This document shows, one piece after another, positions 11,055 through 22,149 of a stretch of 64,000 bases of DNA. How positions within the stretch are numbered: position 1 is the stretch's first letter; every line of letters begins with the position of its first letter. Made by a program: the position numbers and the translations under genes. The DNA is from Mauremys mutica (Eukaryota; Chordata; Testudines; Geoemydidae): assembly GCF_020497125.1 (NCBI RefSeq), contig NC_059081.1:17269105-17333104 (forward strand). The letters run 5' to 3'. Below the pieces are notes generated by a model. That model saw only the letters and a list, made by a program, of their open reading frames with translations. It had not been told where the DNA came from and ran no database searches.

Positions 11055-11360
11055 CCTGGGGGAATTCTGCTCCAAAAAATTAAAAATTCTGAGCACAATA
11101 TTTTAAAATTCTACAAAATTCTTCATATTTTATTTGTCAAAATAACACAATATAGTCATACCAGTTTCAATTATTTTGGTAATTTATTTCAAAATAAATG
11201 TCAGGAAGTATGTCTGTAACCATACAGACAACAAAAATGATTCAAGAAATGTGGACAAATAGATTGCTTACTGGACATATGAATACAGAACTTTGAATAA
11301 TAATTTATTTAAACTACAATACAGAAACATTTTCCCGCAGCCCTCAGAAGCAGTATAAAG
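11055..11360. mobile_element. MITE-like repeat starting CCTGGGGGAATTCTG
   Basis: It begins CCTGGGGGAATTCTGCTCC and continues AT-rich. The same terminal word, inverted, closes the small element at 26820-26880, so the two belong to one family. The right boundary here is unclear. Confidence 0.45.
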
Positions 11361-11576
11361 TTTTGGGGGGGAGTCAGGAGTAACGGAGGAGCTGAAGGAG
11401 AGGGAAGTAATTTCTGGAAAGGAGCCTGGGAGCAAACCTGGAGGGTTGTGAGAGAAGTATACAACAGGTTTTTTGGAGGGGAAAGGAATTGTTAGGGAGT
11501 TGGGAAGCCTCCCCCATGCAGACCCTGGCTGACCTCTAGCCTCTCCCATTTAGTCAGGCACATCTGCCCCTGTCCC

Positions 11577-11909
11577 CACAGGCACCGACTTTCCAAAGTG
11601 CCAGGGGGTGCTTGACCCCCTGCTCTGCCCCCACTCCATGCCTTCTCCCAAGGCCCCACGCTGCCTCTTCCCATCCAGTTACACCCCATCCCTGTCCCCT
11701 CACTCGAGTGCGCTGCATCCTCGCTTCTCCCCCCTTCCTCCTGCATGCTGCAAAACAGCTGTTCACGTTAGGCACAGGGAAGGAGGGCGGGGGAGGTGCT
11801 GATCAGTGGGACCCACCAGTGGGCAGGAGGTGCCGAAGAGGTGTGGGGGCTTCCGGTGGGGGCTTCTGATGGGGGCTCAGGACCAGGACACCCACAGAGT
11901 GCACCTATG
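11577..11909. mobile_element. hAT-like MITE, 'CACAGGCACCGACT' end
   Basis: The left end CACAGGCACCGACT pairs imperfectly with the right end AGAGTGCACCTATG. Flanks CCTGTCCC and ACTATCCC agree at 6 of 8 bases, consistent with an old 8-bp duplication. The body is C-rich and non-coding. The long frames here (such as 11612-11869) are composition artefacts. Confidence 0.55.
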
Positions 11910-12130
11910 ACTATCCCCATGTGTTTCTGTATCCCCCTCTCCTCCATCCCCATAGGCTCTGCACCCCTTCCACCCTGTCCCCATGGATCCCTGCACCCCT
12001 TCCCCCTATCCCCATGTTGCCTTGCATCCCCTCCCCTTGTCCCCATGTGGCCTGTATCCCCTCTCAACCATCCCAACACCCATGTGGCCTTGCATCCTCC
12101 TGCCTCCTTGCATCCCCACTCCCATTCAGC
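11910..12130. repeat. Degenerate minisatellite, CCCCATG...TGCATCCC units
   Basis: About five units of roughly 40 bp, each holding 'tccccatg' followed by 'tgcatcccct' or 'tgcacccct'. The units are diverged. The 146-codon + frame across it is low complexity and not a gene. Confidence 0.6.
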
Positions 12131-12319
12131 CCCCAACCCAATCTGTCCACCAGTCTATGTGACCCCCCAGCAGCCTCATGTGCCCCGTTTTGTCTGTCTC
12201 CCTCCATATCCCATGCCTCCTCACCTGGCCCCATGAGCATACTGCTGTGAGGAATGCAGCCCCTGACCCCTCTCTATTGACTACTGACTGCTATCTCTGG
12301 TGACTGGCTGCCCTCTGTT

Positions 12320-12809
12320 CTGGTGTTGGGCTTTGGGGGGGGGGGACTCCGGGCGGGAGTTTGGGTGCAGGGACTCAGGGTTGGGGCAGGGGTGCGGGAG
12401 AGGGTTCAGGGTCCCGACAGCGCTTACCGTGGCTCCTGGGTAGCAGCTGCCAGGTCCCTGCAGCCTCTAGATGCATGGGCAGCCAGGGAGGCTCCATGCA
12501 CTGCCCTTGAGCCCACAGGCTCTGTCCCTGCAGCTCCCATTGATCGCGGCTCCTGGCCAATGGGAGTTGCAGAGCCAGTCCTCGGGGTGGGGGCAGCGTA
12601 CAGAGCCTTCCAGGCTGCCCATGCGTCTAGGGGATGCAGGGACCTGGTGATCACTTCTGAGAGCTGCGTGGAGCTAAGGCAGGCAGGAAGCGTACCTCAG
12701 CCCTGGGTACCCGCTGCGCCACCAACTGGACTTTTAACGGGGAGCCACCAGGGTCCCTTTTCGACTGGCCATTCCAGTCAAAAAATGGACGCCTGGCAAC
12801 CCTACTCTA
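12320..12809. mobile_element. DNA-transposon-like repeat with a large internal foldback
   Basis: The right end reads 'gactggccattccagtcaaaaaatggacgcctggcaaccct', a terminus of a dispersed reptile repeat family as I recall it. A matching left terminus was not found. Inside, 12450-12486 and 12619-12652 are near-complementary arms ('ccaggtccctgcagcc...atgcatgggcagcc') around a 130-bp loop. The 191-codon + frame crossing the element is not recognised as a protein. Confidence 0.55.
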
Positions 12810-14550
12810 GATATGGACCCAATTTTGAAAGTGTTGACTTTGGTTTCTTGTTTCCTGAGTCTATATATGTGAGGTATAGAATTTATAACAATAACTAAAA
12901 ACAACTCATCTGTTCTGTGTGTGACACAGATAATTTAAGTGACAGAAATTGAGGTATGAGCAGAAGGGAATATATTTCCAATACATATTTGTGATTAACC
13001 CAACTAATCACTAGATGTCACTGTAAAATGAGTAATAAATAAATAAAGAAAGAAAGAAAGAAAGAAAGAGAGAAAAGAGCATTTATTTGCCAATAAATAT
13101 GGAGACAACCACTCAGGAGCTCCAAACTATAAGATATAACACACTCAGTGTACTAAGCATTGACAAATTTCAAGTCTTATACAGGGGGATAAACTAAAAA
13201 AAACCAAAAACAAACAAACTCTTAGGTAGTTTGATTAGGAATTCTCCTTCAAGTTGCCTACAAATAGCAAACTAGCCAGTGTTTTAAAAGTGTGGGTGCC
13301 AGACATCAAGGCTAAAATGTACAAGAACTGCTGTAATATTGCTGCTAGTGGCTGACAGAGATATTGAGCACAGATTTATTGCCAACAGCAAAGAGCCCTT
13401 TTCTTCCCAGGTGTATTTTATCTGATTCTAAACACCATAAAAGCCTTTGTTGAAACTAGGAGCTTTTAAATGATTAACCTGCCTCTTAGCAAGAGCATGT
13501 GGTTTTATCTGTAAATGTACTGTAATTATCATAATATGCATATCATGTAGTTATTAAATGAAAAATATTTTTCATCTCATGAGACAAAAGTTTTTTTGTT
13601 TTGATGTGAGTGAAAAATACTTTCAAACAGCTTATATAGAGGATTCCTGAAATATCAGGATGTAAGACAATGTTTTATCACGGTTAGAAAAGTGAAGTAT
13701 TTTTACTGGTTTAACATTTATGATACTCAGCATTGCTTTTAACCTCTTCTGAGAAGCTAGAAAATACAATTCCCCTCTCCCTCAATATTTCCATTGCCCA
13801 TCTAGCAAACATCTGATTATTTTTTTAATTGCCCTGACACACACGTTGTACTGAACTTAAAGGTTATTGGCAAAAGAAAATAAAACTTGGTGTTTTGTTT
13901 TAAGCAAATCAATTATTTTTCTGCTTTTTCAATTTATTTATTTGCCATTAGAAATAAAAGGCCTTAGCTTCTATGTTTTTGCTGGAAGATTCCTTGGCGG
14001 ACAGATGTGACTAAGGCATCATAAGCGACGGAAATGTGAGGCACTGAGGGCCTGTTCTTTTGTCCAGTCAAGTCAATGGGAGTCTTTCCAGCAGGTACTG
14101 GAAACTGGATTTTTAGTCACTGTCTAAAACTCCAGGGCTGTTGTTGTTTTAAACACCTATGCAGCTCACACTCCCACTACACACTTGGGATAAAAGCTTC
14201 CTTTGTAAGAGTTTATACATATACCTCTCTCTTAAATTGCGGGCCCAAAAAGCTCCCACTTTAATTTTTAAGACCGCCAGCACAAGTAAAGAACCCAAAA
14301 CTAGATATTCTGGATAAATCAAAGGTAAAAACAAAGATGAGGAAATACCATATAAGAAAAAAATCCATAAGGCCTTCTTTATACATCACACAGAAGCAAG
14401 AAAGAACCCTACTTCTCTCTCCAGATGCCAATTTTCATTCTATGACAGGGACTGGCCCTTTAAGGGCAATGAAGGTCCAGCCTACCTATAAGGAAGAATG
14501 AGCCAACTCAGACCCACCTGGAAGTAATTAAATTCCTAGGTGGCTGGTGG
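12810..14550. other. AT-rich spacer with (AAAG)n
   Basis: No gene is seen. An AAAT/AAAG microsatellite lies at 13031-13076. Confidence 0.5.
13031..13076. repeat. (AAAT)n/(AAAG)n microsatellite
   Basis: Three to four AAAT units run into seven or more AAAG units. Confidence 0.9.
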
Positions 14551-14551
14551 C

Positions 14552-14620
14552 CAGGGGCAGCTCCAGGCACCAGCGCTCCAAGCATGTGCCTGGGGCGGCA
14601 AGCTGCGGGGTGCAAGAGAG
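14552..14620. mobile_element. hAT MITE, 5'-end fragment
   Basis: CAGGGGCAGCTCCAG, then 'gcaccagcgctccaagcatgtgcctggggcggcaagctgcgggg', matches the left ends of the copies at 10398 and 21866. The right end is absent. Confidence 0.7.
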
Positions 14621-14679
14621 GTAAAAGATTAAATAAAATTGATATTGTGATAGTTAAAGGCAAAGACTTATATTGGGTT

Positions 14680-17260
14680 TATTTAAAGACATGCCAACCC
14701 TTTGGGCTGACAGAGAGTGCACATGGTAAAGCAGATGTGGAACACACTGTCCAGAACTGCACACAGTATTCAAGGTCTGGGCATACCTTGGATTTATATA
14801 GTAGTAGTAGTATGATATTTTCTGTCTTATTAGCTACCCCTTTCCTAGTGGTTCCTAATATTCTGTAGCTTTTTTGACTGCCACTGCACATTAAGCAGAT
14901 GTTTTCAGAGAAATATCCACAATGACTCCACAATCTCTTTCTTGAGAGAGAACAGCTAATTTAGAACCCATCATTTTGTTTGTATAGTTGGGATTACGTT
15001 TTCTAATGTGCATTGATTTGCATTTATCAACAGTGAATTTCATCTGCCATTTTCTTACCCAGTCACCTAGTTTTGTGAGATCCCTTTGTATCTCTTTGCA
15101 GTCTGCTTTGGACTTAGCTATCTTGCGTAGTTTTGTATCATCTTCAAATTTTACAGTTTCTCTTTTTCTAGATCATTTATGAATATATTCAAAACACTGG
15201 TCCCACTATAGATCCCTGGGGGACACTGCTGTTTACCCCTCTCCATTGTGAAAATTGATCATTTATTTCTACCCTCTGTTTTCTGGTTTTTAACCAGTTA
15301 ATTATCCATGACAGGACCTTCCCTGTTATCCCATGACTGCTTACATTGCTTAAGAGCCTTTGGTGAAGGACCATTTCAAAGGCCTTCTGTAAATCCAAGT
15401 ACAATATATTCACTAGATCATCCTTGTCCACATGTTTGTTGACCTCCTCAAAGAATTCTAATAGATTGGTGAGGCATAATTTCCCTTCATAAAAACTATG
15501 TTGATTCTTCCCCAACTAATCATATTTATCTATGTGTCCAATAATTCTGTTCTTTACTACAGTTTTAACCACTTTGCCTGGTACTGAAGTTAAGCTTACT
15601 GGCCTGTAATTGCCAAGATCATCTCTGGAGCCTTTTTTAAAAAAATTGGTGTCATATTAGCTATCCTCCAGTCACCTAGTACAGAACCTGATTTAAGTGA
15701 TAGGTTACATACCACAGTTAATAGTTCTGCAATTTCATATCTGAGTTCTTTCAAGACTCTTGGGTGAATACCATCTGGTCCTGGTGACTTATTACTGTTT
15801 AATTTATTGATTTGTTACAAAGCCTCCTCAATCTGAGACAGTTCCTCAGAGTCACCTAAAAAGAAGTGTGGGAAGTCTCTCTCAATTCCTCTGCAGTGAA
15901 GACTGATGCAAAGAATTCATTTAGCTTCTCTGCAACGATCTTGTCTTCCTGGAGTGCTACTTTAGCACCTCAATCATCCAGGGTCCCCACTGATTGTTTG
16001 ACAGGCTTCCTGCTTCTGATGTACTTAATGTTGCAACCCTAAATTCATGCTCAAACATGGCATCTGTATGGCCAATTGTCGGTCAAAAGGTCACATTGGT
16101 ACTGTGTGCAACACCGTAGTGCAGTGTGCCTATTCCCGAACCTTCTATCTGGTCAATTGTGGGTCAAGTTGGTGCCGTGTGCTACAATACCAGCGTGTTG
16201 TGTGCAAAAGAGTAGTGTGCCCGGTGCAGCTCCTGTTCATGTAGAGGGCTCCAGCTCGGAACCTGGAGGGCGAAGGAGCTAGGGACCAATTAGACACTGA
16301 CACGAGTAAGAGTCTTCGAATAAAACTGTATCTCGCGCCAAAAACGGCAGGAGTGCCCGCGTGTTAGCTGGAAGGCCTAATCACCCTTTCAGCCAGGGTC
16401 TCCTCCGGATTTTGCCGGCTCGTGTCATGTCGTGTTAGGATTACTTCCCCTCAATTCGTCATGCACTCTGTGTCTGTACTGCTGGTCAGCTGCGCCTGGA
16501 GTGTGGTATGTGCATTTTAATTTCTGTAAACACTTTGTTTGCTTAGCCTCTTCCTTTTTTTTTCCTCCCTTATTTGGTGCAAAGTTGTGTATACAGTATA
16601 TGAGAATCAAATTGTTGTACTGATTACTGTTGTGGTTAGTTGGTGTATTTCACAACATTCGGTTAATGCATGCACAGTTTACTCAGTGTCTATTTTGGAT
16701 TTTAGTGAGCGGCTGATCATAGATCGTTTAGTTCTTGTTGTTAGATGCAAATTGACTGTTTTCAAGTTGTGTGTGGTTTATCTTGATAGTATTTCTAGTT
16801 GATAAATTACCTCCCTCCCGGCCCAACTTGTAACTTATCCCTTGTTAATAAACGGCCATATGGTTTGAAATTTCAATCTGTCACGTTTTGATTTTCCCCT
16901 CTCAATTAAATACTTACTCGAACCTGTGTTTGTCTCGGACACTTAATTTTGCTGTTACTTTGTGTCTTCTGCTAGTTGCTCTTCAGAATCTTTTTTGGCC
17001 TGCTTAATTATACTTTTACACTTGACTTGCCAGAGTTTATAGTCCTTTCTATTTTCCTCAGTGGGATTTGACTTCCAATTTTTAAAGGATGCCTTTTTGC
17101 CTCTAACCACCTCTTATACTCTGTTTAGCCATGGTAGCATTTTTTTTTCCATCCTTTTACTTTTAAAAAAAATTTGGAGGTAAACATTTAATTTGAGTCT
17201 CTATTAATGGTGTTTTTTCTTTAAGAGTTTCAATGCAGCTTGCAGGCATTTCACTCTTGT
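14680..17260 (-). pseudogene. CR1-type LINE reverse transcriptase remnant, split by a solo LTR
   Basis: Read on the - strand, the segment 15515-15189 encodes a reverse-transcriptase stretch with the fingers/palm words LDLQKAFEMVLHQRLL and VPQGSIVGPVF, the latter just before where the catalytic FADDT block would follow. The 14933-14679 part still shows DLEYCVQFWTV from the RT C-terminal region. Frames are broken by stops and indels. The RT region runs from about 17260 down to 16947, is interrupted by the LTR at 16029-16941, and resumes at 16028. It is an ancient, 5'-truncated copy with no function. Confidence 0.75.
16029..16941 (+). mobile_element. Solo LTR (retroviral/LTR-retrotransposon) inserted in the CR1 copy
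   Basis: It starts TGTTGCAACC and ends TCTCGGACA (TGT...ACA), flanked by a perfect 5-bp duplication CTTAA (16024-16028 and 16942-16946). It interrupts the CR1 sequence exactly, which confirms both edges. AATAAA occurs at about 16318 and 16849. Orientation is inferred from these signals. Frames inside are short and not recognised. No internal gag or pol is attached, so it is the product of LTR-LTR recombination. Confidence 0.85.
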
Positions 17261-17466
17261 GACTGATGCCAACCATCCTTCAGGACCCTCAGGGCCTGAT
17301 GTTTCTCTCACCATGGTGTAAATCAGAGTTAATGCACTAGAGTCAATGGGTGAAATCCTAGCCCCATTAAAGTAAACAGCAAAATTTCTATTGACTTCAA
17401 CAAGGCTAGGATTTCAGCCACTGTCTTTTTACTGGCATGACAAGAAAAGCAGATCCTCAATTTCTA

Positions 17467-17766
17467 GGGGCTAGTCTACACTTACCTGCCGGGTCGACGC
17501 TGAGAGTTCGACTTCTCGGAGTTCGAACTATCGCGTCTAATCTAGACGCGATAGTTCGAACTCCCCGCGCGCTCCGGTCGACTCCGGAACTCCACCACTG
17601 CAAACGGCGGTGGCAGAGTTGACCTTGGAGCCGCGGACTTCGATCCCGCGGCGTCTGGACGGGTGAGTAGTTCGAACTAGGGTACTTCGAATTCAGCTAC
17701 GCTATTCACGTAGCTGAATTTGCGTACCCTAATTCGACCCCCCTTCTTAGTGTAGACCAGGCCTGA
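17467..17766. mobile_element. Harbinger-type MITE with a perfect central palindrome
   Basis: The ends GGGGCTAGTCTACACTTA and TAGTGTAGACCAGGCC are inverted repeats of the Harbinger type. 'gaattcagctacg' and 'cgtagctgaatt' form a second hairpin near the right end. A 22-bp-arm palindrome lies at 17518-17564. Non-coding. Confidence 0.8.
17518..17564. repeat. Perfect inverted repeat, 22-bp arms, 3-nt loop
   Basis: Arms 17518-17539 and 17543-17564 are exactly complementary (GGAGTTCGAACTATCGCGTC...), with ATC as the loop. Confidence 0.95.
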
Positions 17767-19503
17767 GTGTCATCCACCTTACTCTAGAGTAGAAGAATTT
17801 TAAGGTAGGAAAGATTAGGAGCCCTACTATTTAATAGTGTCCCTTGAAACAATTTATATCCATCAGTTATAATTTATCTGTTGATTCATACTGGATTTAA
17901 TGAGTAGTCTTGTGATTCCAGCTACATTTTCCTGCTCACTGAAATCCTTTATTAGCACTTCTGTCAGGTCTCAAAAGGTCACACAAACCACACTGGCTCT
18001 ATTTCTTCCAATTATGGGAGAATATCAATCTCTCCAGGCATTTTTTACATTCCCTTTTTTCTAATCTTTCCTTGAACAATCACTTCAAAGTGTCGTTAAG
18101 CTCCCACAGGCTTGCAGTCCGCAACAAGCATGAATGCCTCCTTCTTTCCATTTTCCTTCTGAAAACCATGGGCTTAAAATGATATGGTGCACACTTATAG
18201 GCATGGCAAATTTGAATAGCACTGAAAATTCTTGATCCCATTAGAAGCTGGTGTGAGTTTTGCTGTAAGGGCTTCAGGATTAGACCCACAATAAGAAATA
18301 ATTGCAAAAACCTTAAGTTTCCATGGGTTCCAATTTCCCTTTAAAAAGGGCATCCCGTATAAAACAGTTTCTCATTTATAGACTTATCTGTGGCATTCAT
18401 TAGCATGGTATCTGAGCAGATCACAAACCTTAAATGAATATATTTTCACAATATGCATGAGGTACAGAAATGTATTAAGCCCTATTTCAGGGATGAGCAA
18501 CTGAGGCACAGAGATGAAGGCCCAGATTTTTAAGGTATTCAGGCACTGCTGTGCTCAGTGTCACAATGCTTAACTGACTTACAGCTTAGGGGCCTAAATC
18601 CTGTTGACAGTCAGGATCCTAAATTCTTTGAGCATTGCAAGACTGAGTGCAGCAATGTTTAAACACCTTTAAAAAAAATTAGGCCTAAGTGATTTACCCA
18701 AGATCTCACAGAGAGTCGCTGGGAATATTTCTGCTGAGTCTGAGGCCACTGTCTTAGGAAGGATGGTCTTGTGCCTATCATTGGAGAACAACTTCAATAT
18801 TGTATAGAGGACCTACAGAAGACAGATCAGATTGTGCCTGCTGCTATACAGATGCACAAGAGAGAAGGAACGGGCCCAGAAAGGGCTGTGCACAGCTGCT
18901 GACCTTATGTTCCCCTAAGCACAGGGACTATGCCTGGCTAGCACCTGCAGCAGCACTGTCCTCTCCAGAGGGGAAAAGATTATGTTCCCTACACCAGTCC
19001 CATCCCACTGCAGACTCTAAAAGGGTGAATGCAGAGGACGTATTCCGCGACCTTCTTGGAAGCATCATGCTCAAGTTAGTCATGAAGATTGCTGGATCTC
19101 CAGCTGGGGTGGGATGCTCCTGCAGTGCTCCCAACATGGGTCTGTGCCTAAAAGCCACTAACAGGTCCTAAATGTTTTATTTTATTTAAAAATATGAATA
19201 CTATAAGGCCTGATCCAAAACCTATTGAAGTCAATGGGAAAAATCTCACTGACTTTGCTGGGCTTTGGATCAGACCCATAGAGCAGCTATAAGTTTTGAC
19301 TAACTAAATATTAAGAAGGTGTATTCTTAATCAGCAGATCTGTGCTTATTCCAGGATACATCTGCTTCTTTAGCAACCAATAAAGAACCAAATCATTCAG
19401 CTCTACCATGTGCAGAACTCCCACAGAAAGCCTGTGAACATCTCGCTTTCAGGAATAGGCCCTATCTTTGTATTTCTTTCACTTCTATCCACCCTTCAGG
19501 GCC
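17767..19503. other. Gene-free spacer
   Basis: No gene. It contains one imperfect dispersed palindrome (19207-19278). The 123-codon frame at 18800-19171 has no recognisable domain. Confidence 0.45.
19207..19278. repeat. Dispersed imperfect palindrome 'CTGATCC...GACTT...GGATCAG'
   Basis: 'ggcctgatccaaaacc' pairs with 'ggctttggatcagaccc' around 'agtcaatggg' and 'gactttgctggg'. Relatives occur at 17352-17420, 54814-54888 and 62356-62442. Confidence 0.6.
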
Positions 19504-20701
19504 TGTGATGGGGTGTTCCACTCATCACTAGAATGGTGCCTTCTCCTGGTCACTCTAGGGAATAGTCGTGAGGTCAACACTCTCTGTCTGGGTCTGCAGC
19601 CCCTCTCTTGCTCTATGAGTAGGGCTGCTGCCTCTTCAAGACTCAGTCCTCTAGCCAGGTCACAACACACATTTTACCCTTCCAAGGTACCAAAGGGTTT
19701 CCCCAGTAATCCTGGCAGTCTTCCCACTCACCGCCTCCCTCAGTAGCTAGCAGAGGAACCTGGGCCCACCCTCCACTCCAGATTCCAGCTCAGGGACCCT
19801 CTAGTCAGCAGTCAAGGTCGTTCCTTTCTGAACCCTTACTGCCTTTCCCTGAGCCCTTTCCTTACCATTTAGCAGGGGTTCCCAAACTATGGGTCAGGAC
19901 CCCAAAGTGGGGCACAAGAGCTGGTGTTAGCCCAGCTGGGGCCCAGGGACCAGGAGAGCCGCCAGCTTTTTTGGCGCCCGAGGCAGTGGAAGGTCCTGCC
20001 CCCGAAATGCCGCCCCTGACAGAGGCGGTGGAAGGTCCTGCCCCCAAAATGCTGCCAACAACTGGGGCAGCCGAAGATCCGACTGCCGCAGTCGCTGGCC
20101 CGCAAATATTAGCGCCTTAGGCGATCGCCTAGGGCGCCTAATGGGTTGCGCTGGCCCTGTCAGCCAAGCTTCAGCCCTGGGTAACAGGGCTCAGGTTACA
20201 AGCCCTCCGCCCGGTGCTGAAGCCCTTAGGCTTTGGCTTTATTCCCCCCCGGGGCAGCAGGGCTCAGTCTTTGGCTTTAGCCCCCCAGGGCAGCAGGACT
20301 TGGGTGGGCTCAGGCTTCGGTCCCCCCCCCCCCTTGGGGTCATGTATTAATTTTTGTTGTCAGAAGTAGGTCACAGTGCGATGAAGTTTGAGAACCCTGC
20401 CATGTAACATTTTCCCCTCTCTGGGTTGGGTATCCTCCCCCTCCTGGGGAGTAACTGGGGGCTACCTGTCCCTGTAGTTTCCAGACACTCCTTCCTTCTC
20501 TCAGTGAGTGACTATAGACTTTCCCAGGAGCCCCTTTCTGCTTCCAATTTCCAGTCTTTGTAAGTCCAGCCCAGCTCCTTACTCCCAGCTGGGCTCCCTC
20601 CCTCAGTCAGGAAGTTGCTTCACCACCTGATTCCTCCCAGCTGTGGCCTGTCTGGTTAATTAACCCTTTCACAGCAAGTGTGGGGTGAACACCCCATCCC
20701 A
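19504..20701 (-). mobile_element. Probable LTR in reverse orientation, interrupted by a nested hAT
   Basis: On the - strand it begins TGGGATGGGGTGTTCACCCC and ends GGAACACCCCATCACA, so the extremities carry a GATGGGGTGTTC / GAACACCCCATC inverted pair. Removing the hAT at 19873-20399 leaves about 665 bp, close to the lengths of the LTRs at 28668 and 53243. Flanks GGGCC and CCCAA do not match, so no target duplication supports it. The CT-rich + strand frames are not genes. Confidence 0.5.
19873..20399. mobile_element. hAT MITE 'CAGGGGTTCCCAAACT' with a further nested element
   Basis: The left end CAGGGGTTCCCAAACT pairs imperfectly with the right end AGTTTGAGAACCCTG. Flanks CCATTTAG and CCATGTAA agree at 6 of 8. 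Between about 19950 and 20159 lies a second hAT-like body ('ggcgcccgaggcag...gcgccttaggcgatcgcctagggcgcc...gctggccctg') whose left edge I could not fix. Confidence 0.7.
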
Positions 20702-20887
20702 CCCAATACAGCTCTGGAATAGAGAGCTAGGTTCTCTTCTGGTTCACATATTGTCAGTGGAGTTGTTAACCAAGTACCAGTTGCAGAATATTTATGATGT
20801 ATGAGTCAGAAAAAAGCCAGCTTGTCACATCAGATCCTAGGGTGAGTTTGCAGGACTTGTAGTATAAGAAAAAAATCTCTTTACTTG

Positions 20888-21749
20888 TGTGACAAAGTGG
20901 GAATTTTCTGTAATATTTTTATGACCGCTATGTGTGCCTCAGTTTCCTATGTTTTGAATGGTTACCCAGTGGGGAAGGGAAAGGACTGTTTGCTCTCAGG
21001 GCAGGCTAAGAAACATGAATGTCATCTAGCTGTCTGAACCTGCATGGGACATTGGAAAAAGACTGGCTGAGGTCAATCCCATATCAGTGGAGAATCCAAG
21101 AAGAAAATGGCAAATCCATTCACCAGGACACTGACACCTAGCAACCAACCACCCAGAGGGAGATGGATTTCCCCACTTCTCAGAAGGGAAGCTGAGCAAT
21201 ATTTCCCAACTCAAGAACAGAGGACTGGGAAGGCATGAGGTGGGGAGATAAGAGTTTGCTGCTGGAAGGATTCAGGGCTCTCACCTGGGATCTGACAAAG
21301 AAGGTCAGACTGAAATACAGACAGAGCTTGAACAATGGGGTTTACCACAGCTTGGCTGGGCTCTGGGCTTACCAGAATGTTCTATGCTTTAACCTTCCTA
21401 TCGCTATGCTAACCTATGGACTTCCTATGCTGTGTTCCAGTTGATTAATAAACCCTAGTGTTTGGGCAATGCTTTTTGAGTGTCACTGCAAATGCTTGAT
21501 GAGGTGCATTAATCCCTGAGGCGTGTACAGGTCCCTGTTAGGAGTCTGTCTCAGTTGGACTCGGTGAACAGAGTTCATGGTGTGAAACAGGAGTGCTGGA
21601 GCCCAGCGGTTCAGTCTAAGGAGGCAGTGACACCAGATGGCCTAGCTGGCGCAGGAAGAATAAGACCTGTTGGAGATCTGGCACACTAAAAGGGTTCTTC
21701 CTAGAGACTGTTCCAAAGCTGGGGGCACTGATCCTGTGGATCCATGACA
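20888..21749 (+). mobile_element. Solo LTR, 862 bp
   Basis: It starts TGTGACAAAGTGGG and ends GGATCCATGACA, flanked by a perfect 5-bp duplication ACTTG (20883-20887 and 21750-21754). AATAAACCCTAGTG near 21446 serves as the expected polyadenylation signal and gives the + orientation. Solo: no coding region is attached. Confidence 0.88.
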
Positions 21750-21865
21750 ACTTGTATACTGGGCAAACCAAATATGAAATTATTGAAGGATAAACATGAA
21801 ACCACACAATGCCACTTTCACAGGGTTACTGTTATGAGTTTAACATTGCTTTTATAGATTAGACA

Positions 21866-22141
21866 CAGGGGTAGCTCCAGGCCCCAGCACGCCAAGCGCG
21901 TGCTTGGGGCGGCATGCCGCGGGAGGCACTCTGCCGGTCACCGGGAGGGCGGCAGGCAGGGCTCCGGTGGACCTCCCGCAGGTGTGCCTGCGGAGGGTCT
22001 GCTGGTCCCGCGGCTTCGATGGAGCATCCACAGGCACGCCTGCGGGAGGTCCACAGGAGCCGCGGGACTGGCGACCGGCAGAGCACCCCCCCGCGGTGTG
22101 CTGCCGTGCTTGGGACGGCAAAATGGCTAGAGCCACCCCTG
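21866..22141. mobile_element. hAT MITE, 'CAGGGGTAGCTCCAG' ends
   Basis: CAGGGGTAGCTCCAG and CTAGAGCCACCCCTG are flanked by a perfect 8-bp duplication ATTAGACA (21858-21865 and 22142-22149). The GC-rich body carries 'gtggacctcccgcaggtgtgcctgcgg', the module shared with other copies. Overlapping frames on both strands are artefacts. Confidence 0.92.
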
Positions 22142-22149
22142 ATTAGACA

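Noticed and set aside
12323..12898. 191-codon + strand frame
   Set aside because: It spans a repeat with a large foldback and its flank, and the sequence is compositionally driven.
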